A DNA stretch of 64,000 nucleotides from Bacteroidia bacterium. Its GTDB lineage: Bacteria > Bacteroidota > Bacteroidia > B-17B0 > Aurantibacillaceae. The stretch is taken from contig JAEUTN010000014.1 in NCBI GenBank assembly GCA_016787895.1, positions 558,001 through 622,000 of the forward strand, written 5' to 3'. Positions 8,614-17,697 of the stretch are shown piece by piece; the first letter of the stretch is position 1, and the number at the start of each line of letters is the position of its first letter. The position numbers were made by a program, and so were the translations under genes. The notes under the pieces were generated by a model. That model saw only the letters and a list, made by a program, of their open reading frames with translations. It ran no database searches and had not been told where the DNA came from.

Positions 8614-9438
8614 TTATGATTTGGTTACTGTAACACCTGAAGGCAACATGGTGTCGATGGATTCGTTCAGGTTGTTGTTTTTATTTTCCGACCAGGTTTT
8701 TAACCAGTCCTGATAGTGAATGATTTTCCAGGTTCCTTCAATGTCTTCTACAAGTGCCGTTAAACTCTCTACCCAATCCCCTGAGTTCAGGTATTCAACC
8801 CCTTCTATGGTTTTTATGGCGGGCTGGTGTATGTGGCCGCAAATGATACCATGGCATTTACGCGCCCTGGCTACTTTTACAAGTTCGTTTTCATAATCAG
8901 AGATAAAGGAAACGGCCGACTTCACTTTGGCTTTCACTACCTGTGAAAGGGAATAATAAGGCAAACCTCTCTTTTCACGGTAGGTATTATAATGCCTGTT
9001 CAACCAAAGAAGAAATGTATAACCCACATCGCCCAATTTGGCGATCCACTTGAGTTTGGAGGTAACGTTATCAAAAATATCCCCGTGCGTTACAAAATAC
9101 TTTTTATGAACGCCATAATGGATGTAATATTTTTTGATACTGAAGTTTCCGATTTTAAGCGGCATGATTTCTTCCAAAAAATCATCGTGGTTGCCCCTGA
9201 GGTAAATGATTTTTGTTTTGTTTTTGGAAGTAAGCCCGATGATGTGTTTGAAAAAATTACTGTGTTGTTTTCTCCATTTCCCGTTTTTTCGCAATTGCCA
9301 GCCATCAATGATGTCACCATTGAGAATCAGGGTTTCACATTTGTGCTGTTTTAGAAAATGAACAACTTCCTTTGCTTTACTGGCTTTAATGCCCAAATGG
9401 ATGTCGGATAGAACAATGGTTTTGTAAAAGGTTTTCAT
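8614..9438 (-). CDS. Calcineurin-like metallophosphoesterase, UDP-2,3-diacylglucosamine diphosphatase-like
   Basis: 274 residues. All di-metal motifs are present: SDIHLG (11-16), GDIIDGW (41-47), RGNHDDF (81-87), VTHGD (116-120) and GHIHQP (201-206). The pattern and length resemble the LpxH family, which cleaves UDP-2,3-diacylglucosamine to lipid X in lipid A synthesis. Linkage to a glycosyltransferase and a lipid kinase, not to other lpx genes, leaves open a paralogous role on another lipid-diphosphate substrate. It is the first gene of the operon; no clear consensus -7 element was found upstream. Confidence 0.82.
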   Translation of the reverse strand: MKTFYKTIVLSDIHLGIKASKAKEVVHFLKQHKCETLILNGDIIDGWQLRKNGKWRKQHSNFFKHIIGLTSKNKTKIIYLRGNHDDFLEEIMPLKIGNFSIKKYYIHYGVHKKYFVTHGDIFDNVTSKLKWIAKLGDVGYTFLLWLNRHYNTYREKRGLPYYSLSQVVKAKVKSAVSFISDYENELVKVARARKCHGIICGHIHQPAIKTIEGVEYLNSGDWVESLTALVEDIEGTWKIIHYQDWLKTWSENKNNNLNESIDTMLPSGVTVTKS

Positions 9439-9509
9439 TTAAACTTTGACACAAATTTCGTCTTCTGCTTTAATGGCATTGTAACAGGGAGGTTAATTTA
9501 AAATGAAGA

Positions 9510-9537
9510 TAACCCACGCATTGTGAAGCGTGGGTTA
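9510..9537 (-). terminator. Hairpin terminator after the 1215-residue surface protein gene
   Basis: A perfect 10-bp inverted repeat (arms 9510-9519 and 9528-9537, 8-nt loop) lies 47 nt after the minus-strand stop codon. On the minus strand it is followed by a T-rich but interrupted run, so it is a moderate intrinsic terminator. Confidence 0.6.
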
Positions 9538-9584
9538 CCTGCGGCGTAAGAAAAGGTTAAGCGGACCTTATGCCTGCGTTTCTT

Positions 9585-12500
9585 TTAGTTGACAATCAAC
9601 TTTTTAAATTGATGCATCTTGCCTGAATACAACTGTATGAGATAAACGCCTTTGGCAAATGACCTGATGTCGATCGTACTCTTGTGTAAAGCGCCTGTTT
9701 CATTATAAACACTGGACCCCAGAGCGTCATATATCGCTATCGAACAATTGTCTTCAGCATTCCATTCCAGTGTAATAAATTCCTGGGCAGGATTTGGAAA
9801 GACTTTAAATTCCATACTAGTGGCCGCCGTTTCGGTTAAAGCCGTACAATCGCTTATGTTCAACTGAACTGTGTTGATTGAACTGCAGTTGTTAACGTCC
9901 GTTCCTGTTACAGTATAGCTTGTAGTTATGGATGGGGAAACGACAATAAAGGAGGAGGTACTTCCACTGCTCCATACATAATTTTGTGCTCCGGATGCGC
10001 TGAGTGTAGCGGTTTCACCTGAGCAAATAAGCGATGAGCTTGAAGTGACTTGAACCAACGGGTTAGGATTTACACTAACCTGATATACGGCGTTTGCTGT
10101 ACAATTTGCTGTTGAAAATCCGGTTACAGTATAAGCTGCATTTGAAACAGGATTAACCTGAAGGGTGGCACTGCTGTTTCCATTGCTCCAGCTATAGGTT
10201 GCAGCTCCATTTGCCACTACGCTTGCACTTTGTCCGGCACAAAGGGTGGCAGATAATGCGCTTAAGCTCAATTGAGGCAATGAATTTACAGTTATCGTCA
10301 GAACAGACTGTGAACTGCATGAATTAGTAGTGCCGGTAATGGTATATGAGGTTGTGGTTGATGGGCTTAAACTCACTACAGAACTTGTTGATCCGGTACT
10401 CCAGCTATACGAATTGGCGCCGCTTACTGTTTGTGTTGTTGCGGCTCCATTGCAAATTGCTGGCGGACCTGCGATTGTTAAAGTTGGGGTAGGACTTACC
10501 GTTACGCTATTTATCACTGAACGCGCAGAACAATTGCTGCCGGAACTAATTGCTACCGAATAATTGCCTGCAGAAGTAGCCGCCAGACTGGAACTTGTAG
10601 CTCCTGAAATCAGATTGCCGTTCAGGCTCCATTGATAGTTCACCTGGGCCGTGTTTCCTACAACGCTCAATACAGGAGGATTAGCTGAACATGCGGTAAT
10701 AGAATTTCCTGTTACGCTGATGGAACTTGATAATGGCGCTGAACAACCAGGAATGCCCCAGATACTAAGACTACTGCTGATTTCATTGGCAGCAATAACA
10801 AGGTGTTGTCCATTTGGGCTCTCAGATTGAGGGATAAAAACCAAACCTTCAGCGCCGCGATCGGGCCCATTGGTTACTGAACTTCTGTTGTTTACATAAG
10901 TAACATAAACAGGTGCCGCCGGATTGGTGACATCATAAACCATCACTCCGCCGATACGTTCAAGAGCAATAAATGCATATTGGTTAGAACCAACAGTGCC
11001 AATGCAAACCCCTTCCGGTTCAGGGCCTTTATCGTCACTTCTGTCCTTTTTTGTAATACCGGTATTGCTGGCATTAAACATCACCGAAAAAGTATTGTTG
11101 GCAGTAATCATTTCCAGATCATCTTTGCTGTCGTAAACCAGATTTCCTGTGGTGCCATTCCAGATAGAAAAGGAACGTGAACCATAAGAATAAAGTGTAT
11201 CCAAATCACCGTCATTATCAATATCTCCGGATTTGTTGGTGATGTTTAATCGACCCATGACATAATTGTTTTTCAACTCGGTTGCCAAAGGAAAATTAGC
11301 GGCATCCAGGTTTGCGTTGGCAATCCTGGTTTCCTCAGAATATCCGGCATAAGCCCTAGCGTCCCCTTCATTGGCCGAGATAATGTAATTAACTCCTCCC
11401 ACGGTATAACTTGCTATCGCGTCAGGCAAGTAGAATCCCTTTATTGGAAAATTAGAAATATTCACACCCCTGGTCACGTTTGAAATATCCATACCGTTAT
11501 TAAGTAGAGAATGGTCCTTGGTTCCCAGGGCCTTTATAGAAGTAATGCTGTTGTTCAGCAGGTTGATTTCCACAAAAGCGTTGTTTTCCTGCAAAGAAAC
11601 CCAGGCTTTGGTATCGTCTTTGGAAACGGCAACGTACTCCGGCTCAAAATCTTTAGAGGCATTGGCCCCCGGTCCATATATCCGTATGCCCTGTGCTCTT
11701 AAAGTAGTCTCTTGTCCATTATATGCTGTAAAGGTAATGTGCGCCACGTTGGTAATGGTCAGAGAGGAAGCAGTTCCTGTAATGGTAATTACACTTACCG
11801 ACCCATCCGGATCAAGTGTATACGCATTATTGGGTTCACCTTCATTAGCTGTAATTACTTTGTTGCCGGCTTGATTAAACGTAATCATGTCGGGCATCAT
11901 GCCCACGTTTCTTTGAGCTATAAACACTCCGTCCTTATTGAAAAACACCACTTTTCCGGAATCCTGAGGATTCGTTCCGTTTTCAATGGCAGCTGCCACA
12001 ATTCCATTTCTCACAGCAACAGAATTGATGTTCCCATAAGTGGTAATTGGAACTGAAAACAATAATGTCGGACTGGAAGGGTTCACAAAATCAACAATAT
12101 CTAATTTTCCACCAATAGAATTGGCAATATACAGTCGCTGAGTGCTAGGATCATGAGCTACAATTTCAGCAGAATTTGCCCCACTAATGGAATTACTAAA
12201 ACTTGAAAGCAAATTAAGTGTTAACGCATTGGTAGCGGCAGGAATGGTTTTATCATCGTCGGCTATGTAAAATGCAAACTGATTGATACTTCCTGCAACT
12301 GCATTCTGAGGATTGCTAAGACGCAGGATAATGTACTCCGCACTTTCAATAACTGCATCATTCGTTATGTTTATAACAATTGGTGCGGTTGAGTTCACCG
12401 GGGCATTGGCTGCAAATGTTACAGTGCTGACCCCTAAAGAATAATCGGACCCTGTAACATTCGAAAGGGCAGAAACACTTACAGAAATCGAAGTAGAAGC

Positions 12501-13232
12501 GATACTTGTGGCTGTTAATCGTGCATAAATGGTTGCTGAAGAAACACTCTCAGCAACAGTGGTATCGTTGCTCAAAAAGGAAATGGTGGCCGGAGTTATC
12601 ACCGGAAAATTTCCCGTAAGCAGCACATCATCAATCTTAAAATTGGAGGCGGTGCCAGTCCGCACAAACGTCCATTTTATATACAAGCTAGCTTGATTGG
12701 CTGCCGCTAAAGGTAAAGTTAAACCCGCACCTGTAACTAAACCCCAGGATCCTGCTGGCGCCTCAGTGTAGATAATACTGTTGTAGTTGGTGCCGTCGTT
12801 GCTCCAAGAAAGTGAATAGGTTGCATTGGTATTGTAACCGGCAGACGATTTTCTCATTCCAAAAGAAAGCGCAACGTTTGAAAAGCCGCTGGTACTAACC
12901 ATTAGTATAGCTTCGGAAGTGCCAATTGGAGATACCGTTTGCTGAGCACCAGCAGTGTTTGTAAATGTTACTGAATTACCCTCTCCTAAACACGCGCCGC
13001 CGGACGCCCCTATATATCCTGATGAAGCATTGTTGGTGCTGATGTTCATGCCAATGCCTGTAAAGGTCCACCCTGCAGGATTAACATTCGCCACCAAACC
13101 AAAATCGGTAGTGTAAATGGTGGTTTGGGCATTTGTTCTGTTTGATATACTGCACAGCAAGAGAACTACCAATGTGATAAAAAATAAGACCTGTGACTTT
13201 TTTAGTTGGTAAACCTGTTTCTTTTGATTCAT
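9585..13232 (-). CDS. Large T9SS-sorted surface protein: Calx-beta, choice-of-anchor-I propeller, Ig-like repeats
   Basis: 1215 residues. A signal segment (about 1-35, ending TNAQ) leads to a jelly-roll-like N-terminal domain (to about 205), a Calx-beta domain (about 212-328), and a choice-of-anchor-I propeller (about 335-830; key stretches MPDMITFNQAGNKVITANEGEPN, EPEYVAVSKD and PEGVCIGTVG). Three or four Ig-like/SprB-type repeats follow, each with YSW(S) and SYTVTG-type endings. The last 75 residues are a T9SS sorting domain (FKVFPNPAQEF, then KKLIVN). The gene order and modular design suggest a secreted adhesin or extracellular binding protein. The choice-of-anchor-I domain resembles phytase/alkaline phosphatase-like propellers, but no catalytic role can be shown. 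Confidence 0.83.
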   Translation of the reverse strand: MNQKKQVYQLKKSQVLFFITLVVLLLCSISNRTNAQTTIYTTDFGLVANVNPAGWTFTGIGMNISTNNASSGYIGASGGACLGEGNSVTFTNTAGAQQTVSPIGTSEAILMVSTSGFSNVALSFGMRKSSAGYNTNATYSLSWSNDGTNYNSIIYTEAPAGSWGLVTGAGLTLPLAAANQASLYIKWTFVRTGTASNFKIDDVLLTGNFPVITPATISFLSNDTTVAESVSSATIYARLTATSIASTSISVSVSALSNVTGSDYSLGVSTVTFAANAPVNSTAPIVINITNDAVIESAEYIILRLSNPQNAVAGSINQFAFYIADDDKTIPAATNALTLNLLSSFSNSISGANSAEIVAHDPSTQRLYIANSIGGKLDIVDFVNPSSPTLLFSVPITTYGNINSVAVRNGIVAAAIENGTNPQDSGKVVFFNKDGVFIAQRNVGMMPDMITFNQAGNKVITANEGEPNNAYTLDPDGSVSVITITGTASSLTITNVAHITFTAYNGQETTLRAQGIRIYGPGANASKDFEPEYVAVSKDDTKAWVSLQENNAFVEINLLNNSITSIKALGTKDHSLLNNGMDISNVTRGVNISNFPIKGFYLPDAIASYTVGGVNYIISANEGDARAYAGYSEETRIANANLDAANFPLATELKNNYVMGRLNITNKSGDIDNDGDLDTLYSYGSRSFSIWNGTTGNLVYDSKDDLEMITANNTFSVMFNASNTGITKKDRSDDKGPEPEGVCIGTVGSNQYAFIALERIGGVMVYDVTNPAAPVYVTYVNNRSSVTNGPDRGAEGLVFIPQSESPNGQHLVIAANEISSSLSIWGIPGCSAPLSSSISVTGNSITACSANPPVLSVVGNTAQVNYQWSLNGNLISGATSSSLAATSAGNYSVAISSGSNCSARSVINSVTVSPTPTLTIAGPPAICNGAATTQTVSGANSYSWSTGSTSSVVSLSPSTTTSYTITGTTNSCSSQSVLTITVNSLPQLSLSALSATLCAGQSASVVANGAATYSWSNGNSSATLQVNPVSNAAYTVTGFSTANCTANAVYQVSVNPNPLVQVTSSSSLICSGETATLSASGAQNYVWSSGSTSSFIVVSPSITTSYTVTGTDVNNCSSINTVQLNISDCTALTETAATSMEFKVFPNPAQEFITLEWNAEDNCSIAIYDALGSSVYNETGALHKSTIDIRSFAKGVYLIQLYSGKMHQFKKLIVN

Positions 13233-13599
13233 TTTTTTTATTTTAATTGTCGTTGCGAATTAGATATTCCTGAATAAGCAAGGCATGTCATTAATATTAC
13301 CAGTAGGTAATATTTTTACCCAAAGTGTTAAGTATGTGTTAGTAAAACTATCCCTTTCACTAATGATTAATTTACCCCATGGTCATTGGTCAGCATTTAT
13401 TTTCAATTTTGTGAAATGCCTGCCAATTGAGTTTTGGATCTAGTAGCGGTTTGTTTTTTGGATTATACTGTGCTGCCTTGTCACAGATTCGATTTAGCAT
13501 TTGCTCTCCATTTCATACGCGCTTTGAATAGTAGCTTTTTTCGATTTTACGCTTTATTATAAAAATTACGCCGTAAGGTTCCTTTGTACTTCTTGGATT
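13233..13599. other. AT-rich intergenic region between two divergent surface-protein genes
   Basis: About 370 nt with no credible open frame. It holds one perfect hairpin (13293-13314) listed separately and the promoter of the rightward gene at its end. No consensus -7 element was found for the leftward gene. Nothing else is recognised. Confidence 0.5.
13293..13317. promoter_or_regulatory. Perfect AT-rich inverted repeat, possible operator or orphan terminator
   Basis: AATATTACC, loop AGTA, GGTAATATT, then TTT. It lies about 60 nt upstream of the leftward gene's ATG. No rightward gene precedes it, so a terminator role has no evident client; a leader hairpin or operator for the leftward gene is equally possible. 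Confidence 0.4.
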
Positions 13600-13607
13600 T
13601 ACTTTTG
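13600..13607 (+). promoter_or_regulatory. Bacteroidota -7 promoter element
   Basis: TACTTTTG, a perfect TAnnTTTG, ends 21 nt before the ATG at 13629. It excludes the longer reading that would start upstream of it. Confidence 0.6.
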
Positions 13608-13628
13608 TTACGGATAAAAGCAAAGCAC

Positions 13629-15851
13629 ATGAAAGCACTTGCCAAATTCACCAATCTAATTCAAGGTCTGGGTTCCGTTTTTTTTCTTCTATGTTTTCCC
13701 CTATCATACCTTGCCCAATTTACACCCGGTCAGCTTGTTGTTCTGCAAGCTGGCGACGGCAACCTTCCATTAAGCAGCAATGGCAATGTTATTGTGTTTA
13801 AAGAATACTCCACAAACGGCACGCCTGGGTTTAGCATGTCCGTTCCCTCCACCGGAACCAACGCCATAATTATTCGCGGAAGTGCCAATTCCGAGGGCCA
13901 CCTCTCACTTTCTGAAGATGCCAATTGTCTTGTTTTCGGCGCTTACCTTCAGTCTCTGCCCTATGCAAGTCCTTTAAACTCACCGGCTGCTTCTACCCTG
14001 AACCGGGGAATTGGATTAGTATTCGCGAGTGGAGCATACAGCCTCGGAGCCATTGGTAATGGTCCGTTTGCCAATGGAGATATTCGTGGCGCAACGGCCA
14101 CCAATTCGCTTCACCTATGGGCCTCGAGTTCAAGCGCAGGGGCTTCCTATTACGGCACAAACAACCCTCCGGGAAATGTTCAAAATTCTAAAACCAATCT
14201 TCGTTCCATACAGGTATTTAACCAGCAACTATACTTCAGCTCACAATCCACAGCCGGAACCCCATCGGTAATTGGCATATTTGCTGTGGGCTCAGGCACC
14301 CCGGTGAGTGCTTCGCAAACGGTAAGCGTGGTCATTGCAACAGGACTTAATTCCCAGCCATGTCAATTTTATTTTAATGCCGCCAACACCGTTTGTTATG
14401 TAGCCGATTCGAGAAACAGTGCTTCGGGCGGTATTCAAAAATGGATAAAAAGTGCCGGCACCTGGTCATTGGCTTATACTCTGAGTACAGGTAGCACCCC
14501 GGTTGGAGCCCTGGGTGTGGTAGCCGATTTTTCAGGCAATTTTCCAAAAGTGTACGCCACCACAAGCGAAAGTACCGGTAATCGACTCGTTGCCATCCAC
14601 GACCTTGGCCCCGCCTCCACTGCCACCACCCTGGCAAATGCAAGTGCAGCCAATACCATTTTCAGGGGCCTTTGTTTTAGTCCCGGCACCATTCCCTGCA
14701 ACTCTCCAGTGGTGCTTGGCATAAGCAGCAATTCGGCCTCTTGTTCAAACGACACACTTGTTTTATCTGCCAATGTTGTTGGAAATGCGCCACTCACCTA
14801 CTCCTGGAGCGGGCCCGGAAATTTCAGCACAAGTTCAGCTTCCATCACCAACGTCAGCCAATCCTCCAGCGGAACTTATAGTTTAATGGTATCCAACGCC
14901 TGTGGAAGCTCCGGTGCTTCCTTCAACCTAAGCATCACGCCTAGCCCCACACTTCAGGTGAATTCATCCAGCATTTGCAGCGGCGGCATTGCCACGCTGG
15001 TAGCGAGTGGAGCCACAACTTACACCTGGAGTTCCGGAAGCATCGTTTCTTCCTTTACAATTAATCCGGCTACAACTTCTGTTTATACAGTCACGGGCAC
15101 TTCTTCTTCCTGCGTTTCTGCTCCGTTTTTTGCAACAGTAAATGTCATGAGTTCCATCAGCCTGAGCAGCACCTCTTCCACCATTTGTTCCGGTTCCAAC
15201 GCCACCCTCCAGGTAAGTGGCGCCGGGTCATACACCTGGAGCACCAGCCAAACGGGCAGCCTCGTGGTTGTTTCCCCTTTAATCAGTACAACTTATACGG
15301 TGATGGGTTCTGCACCCGGCTGTCCCAACACTGCGAGCACAACAGCCACTGTGCTTGTGAACCCCTTACCTGCAATAAGCTTTATACTTCCCTTTTCCGA
15401 AGTATGCGAAACGGAAACGCTTTTTCAATTCAACACAAGCCCGAACGGAGGAACATTCTCCGGGCCGGGTATGAATGGCAATCAATTTTCGCCCGGGTTA
15501 GCAGGATTGGGCACACACACCATTGTATACACGTATACTGACTCCAGTTCCTGCACCAATTCCATGAGCCATACCATCAATGTTACGGCCTGCACAGGTG
15601 TCTTAAATGAAAGACAAAAAAGTGAATGGTCAGTTTATCCTAACCCAATGAGGGAGAGCGTAACTTTTGAGCCAGCTTTGGAAAACGAAGTATATACAGT
15701 AAGAATCTTAACAAGCTACGGCCAGCTCAGCCAATGCTACAATCTGAAAGGTAAATCATTGCTTTTGTTACAGGAACTTCCACCTGGACTGTATTGGCTT
15801 GAGATGAGTTCCGAAAAACATCACTCCTGTTTTAAGCTCCTTAAGCAATAA
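13629..15851 (+). CDS. T9SS-sorted surface protein with propeller-like N-terminal half and Ig-like repeats
   Basis: 740 residues from the ATG at 13629; this start gives a proper signal peptide (ending PLSYLAQ) behind the -7 element. Residues about 30-355 form repeated beta-rich stretches (FYFNAANTVCYVADSRN; ALGVVADFSGNFPKVYATTSE) suggesting a propeller. From about 360 to 660 there are at least three Ig-like/SprB-type repeats (SCSNDTLVLSA; ICSGGIATLVASG; ICSGSNATLQVSG). The final 75 residues look like a T9SS sorting domain (WSVYPNPMRESV, then CFKLLKQ). It is divergent from another T9SS protein. Role as adhesin or matrix component is inference. Confidence 0.78.
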   Translation: MKALAKFTNLIQGLGSVFFLLCFPLSYLAQFTPGQLVVLQAGDGNLPLSSNGNVIVFKEYSTNGTPGFSMSVPSTGTNAIIIRGSANSEGHLSLSEDANCLVFGAYLQSLPYASPLNSPAASTLNRGIGLVFASGAYSLGAIGNGPFANGDIRGATATNSLHLWASSSSAGASYYGTNNPPGNVQNSKTNLRSIQVFNQQLYFSSQSTAGTPSVIGIFAVGSGTPVSASQTVSVVIATGLNSQPCQFYFNAANTVCYVADSRNSASGGIQKWIKSAGTWSLAYTLSTGSTPVGALGVVADFSGNFPKVYATTSESTGNRLVAIHDLGPASTATTLANASAANTIFRGLCFSPGTIPCNSPVVLGISSNSASCSNDTLVLSANVVGNAPLTYSWSGPGNFSTSSASITNVSQSSSGTYSLMVSNACGSSGASFNLSITPSPTLQVNSSSICSGGIATLVASGATTYTWSSGSIVSSFTINPATTSVYTVTGTSSSCVSAPFFATVNVMSSISLSSTSSTICSGSNATLQVSGAGSYTWSTSQTGSLVVVSPLISTTYTVMGSAPGCPNTASTTATVLVNPLPAISFILPFSEVCETETLFQFNTSPNGGTFSGPGMNGNQFSPGLAGLGTHTIVYTYTDSSSCTNSMSHTINVTACTGVLNERQKSEWSVYPNPMRESVTFEPALENEVYTVRILTSYGQLSQCYNLKGKSLLLLQELPPGLYWLEMSSEKHHSCFKLLKQ

Positions 15852-15887
15852 GTCTGTCTTTCGCGCCTGCATTAAGTAAATATTGGC

Positions 15888-15895
15888 TAATTTTG
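15888..15895 (+). promoter_or_regulatory. Bacteroidota -7 promoter element for the ALDH7-type gene
   Basis: TAATTTTG, a perfect TAnnTTTG, ends 16 nt before the ATG at 15912. Confidence 0.6.
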
Positions 15896-15911
15896 GTCCA
15901 GCATTTACATT

Positions 15912-17438
15912 ATGAAAGACGTCTTAAAGCGCCTCGGCATCGAGGAAATGAACGAAGGTTGTTCAACCGGTAAAAATTGGTTTTCCAAAGGAGAAATTAT
16001 TGAATCCTATAGTCCGGTTGACGGGAAATTGATCGCAAAAGTAAAATCCGGAACTGCCGAAGATTATAAAAAAGTAATTGAAAGCGCTAAGTCGGCGTAT
16101 TTATACTGGCGACAAATTCCGGCACCCAAGCGGGGTGAAATCGTTAGGCAGTTTGGCAATAAACTCAGGGAGAAAAAATCTGATCTCGGACAATTGGTGT
16201 CATACGAGATGGGAAAATCCCTTCAGGAAGGTTTGGGCGAAGTGCAGGAGATGATTGACATCTGTGATTTTGCTTTAGGCTTATCAAGACAATTGTACGG
16301 TTTGCAAATTCAGAGCGAGCGGGTAAAACACCGCATGATGGAACAATGGCATCCGCTTGGCATTGTGGGTATCATCAGCGCCTTTAATTTTCCGGTGGCT
16401 GTGTGGAGCTGGAACACGGCCCTGGCATGGATTTGCGGAGACGTTTGTGTTTGGAAACCCTCCGAAAAAGTACCGCTTTGCTCCATCGCTTGTCAAAACA
16501 TCTGGAACGAAGTGGCCAAAGAAAATAATTTGCCTGAGGGTATCTCCTGCATTGTGAATGGCAATTACAAAATCGGAGAGTACTTAACCGCCGACACCAA
16601 CGTGCCTTTGATCTCCGCAACAGGTTCAACCCGCATGGGTAAACTGGTGGGAGTAAAAGTGGCCGAGCGTTTTGGAAAAAGCATTCTGGAACTTGGAGGT
16701 AACAACGCCATCATCATCAGTGATAAGGCCGACCTTAACATGAGTATCATTGGCGCAGTGTTTGGGGCAGTGGGAACAGCAGGACAACGTTGCACCAGCA
16801 CCCGTCGTCTGATCATTCACGAATCGGTTTACGAACAGGTGAAGAGCAGTTTAGTAAAGGCGTATTCTCAATTAAAAATTGGAAATCCCCTGGATGAAAA
16901 AAATCACGTGGGTCCTTTAATTGATAAGGATGCTGTAAACAATTACCTGAAGGCACTCGAGGCCATAAAACAAGAAGGTGGAAAAATGGTGGTAGAAGGA
17001 GGCTTATTGAACGGTACCGGTTACGAAAGTGGTTGTTATGTAAAACCCGCCATTGCTGAAGCCCGCAATGAGATGGCCATCGTACAACACGAAACGTTTG
17101 CGCCTATTTTGTATTTGCTTAAATACAAAACCATTGAAGAAGCCATTGGCATGCAAAACAATGTACCGCAAGGTTTATCAAGCGCCATCATGACACAAAA
17201 TATACGCGAGGCTGAACTGTTTTTAAGTTTTGCAGGAAGCGATTGCGGCATCGCCAACGTGAATATTGGCACCAGTGGTGCGGAAATTGGAGGCGCTTTT
17301 GGAGGAGAAAAAGAAACCGGTGGCGGACGTGAAAGCGGCTCGGATGCCTGGAAAGCTTACATGCGCCGACAAACCAACACAGTAAACTATGGCGACACCC
17401 TGCCTTTGGCACAAGGGATTAAATTTGATCTTGGTTAA
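15912..17438 (+). CDS. ALDH7-type dehydrogenase (alpha-aminoadipic semialdehyde / piperideine-6-carboxylate dehydrogenase)
   Basis: 508 residues, close in length and pattern to human antiquitin (ALDH7A1) and bacterial AmaB. Catalytic Cys294 lies in AGQRCTSTRR and general-base Glu260 in LELGGNN, the form seen in ALDH7. Other signs are SAFNFPVAVWSWN, WKPSEK and FGGEKETGGGRESGSDAWK near the end. These enzymes oxidise alpha-aminoadipate semialdehyde to alpha-aminoadipate with NAD+ in lysine breakdown. No other lysine catabolic gene is nearby, so the pathway is inferred from the subfamily. It has its own promoter; repeat-rich DNA follows. Confidence 0.88.
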   Translation: MKDVLKRLGIEEMNEGCSTGKNWFSKGEIIESYSPVDGKLIAKVKSGTAEDYKKVIESAKSAYLYWRQIPAPKRGEIVRQFGNKLREKKSDLGQLVSYEMGKSLQEGLGEVQEMIDICDFALGLSRQLYGLQIQSERVKHRMMEQWHPLGIVGIISAFNFPVAVWSWNTALAWICGDVCVWKPSEKVPLCSIACQNIWNEVAKENNLPEGISCIVNGNYKIGEYLTADTNVPLISATGSTRMGKLVGVKVAERFGKSILELGGNNAIIISDKADLNMSIIGAVFGAVGTAGQRCTSTRRLIIHESVYEQVKSSLVKAYSQLKIGNPLDEKNHVGPLIDKDAVNNYLKALEAIKQEGGKMVVEGGLLNGTGYESGCYVKPAIAEARNEMAIVQHETFAPILYLLKYKTIEEAIGMQNNVPQGLSSAIMTQNIREAELFLSFAGSDCGIANVNIGTSGAEIGGAFGGEKETGGGRESGSDAWKAYMRRQTNTVNYGDTLPLAQGIKFDLG

Positions 17439-17454
17439 AAGTTTTGAAGGTTCT

Positions 17455-17697
17455 GTGTGCCTAATTTAACCACAGAGTACGCAGAGTTCTTCACACCCGC
17501 CTGACCATGCGGGCAGGCCCGCCTGCCGAAGCATTGGCCTGCGCCTCGGCGGGCAGGGAGTAACACAGTGTAATTTCACTTAGTGTAACTTAGTGGTCTA
17601 AGTGTCTTAGTGGTCTTATTCCCTTACTTCCGACTGCCACTTCCGACTGCAACCGCCAACTGCTACTGCTTGCTGTCTCCTTCTTAACCAAAGTGCC
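17455..17697. repeat. Repeat-rich intergenic patch
   Basis: Three kinds of repetition occur. A GC-rich palindromic block (about 17493-17558) contains GGCAGGC-CC-GCCTGCC and further GCCTGC/GCGGGCAGG pieces. CTTAGTGGTCT occurs twice (17589-17599, 17606-17616), with TTAGTGG again at the end of the patch. ACTTCCGACTGC occurs as a 13-nt-period tandem (17626, 17639). The last TTAGTGG overlaps the TAA stop and final codons of the minus-strand gene. No gene is seen. It looks like interspersed, genome-wide repeat material. Confidence 0.65.

Noticed and set aside
10330-12056. Several + strand frames opposite the large surface-protein gene
   Set aside because: They lie wholly inside a 1215-codon minus-strand gene with clear domains and are antisense shadows.
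17490-17560. GC-rich inverted repeats as a CRISPR or terminator
   Set aside because: Repeats are irregular, with no unit spacing or T-run; interspersed repeat DNA fits better.
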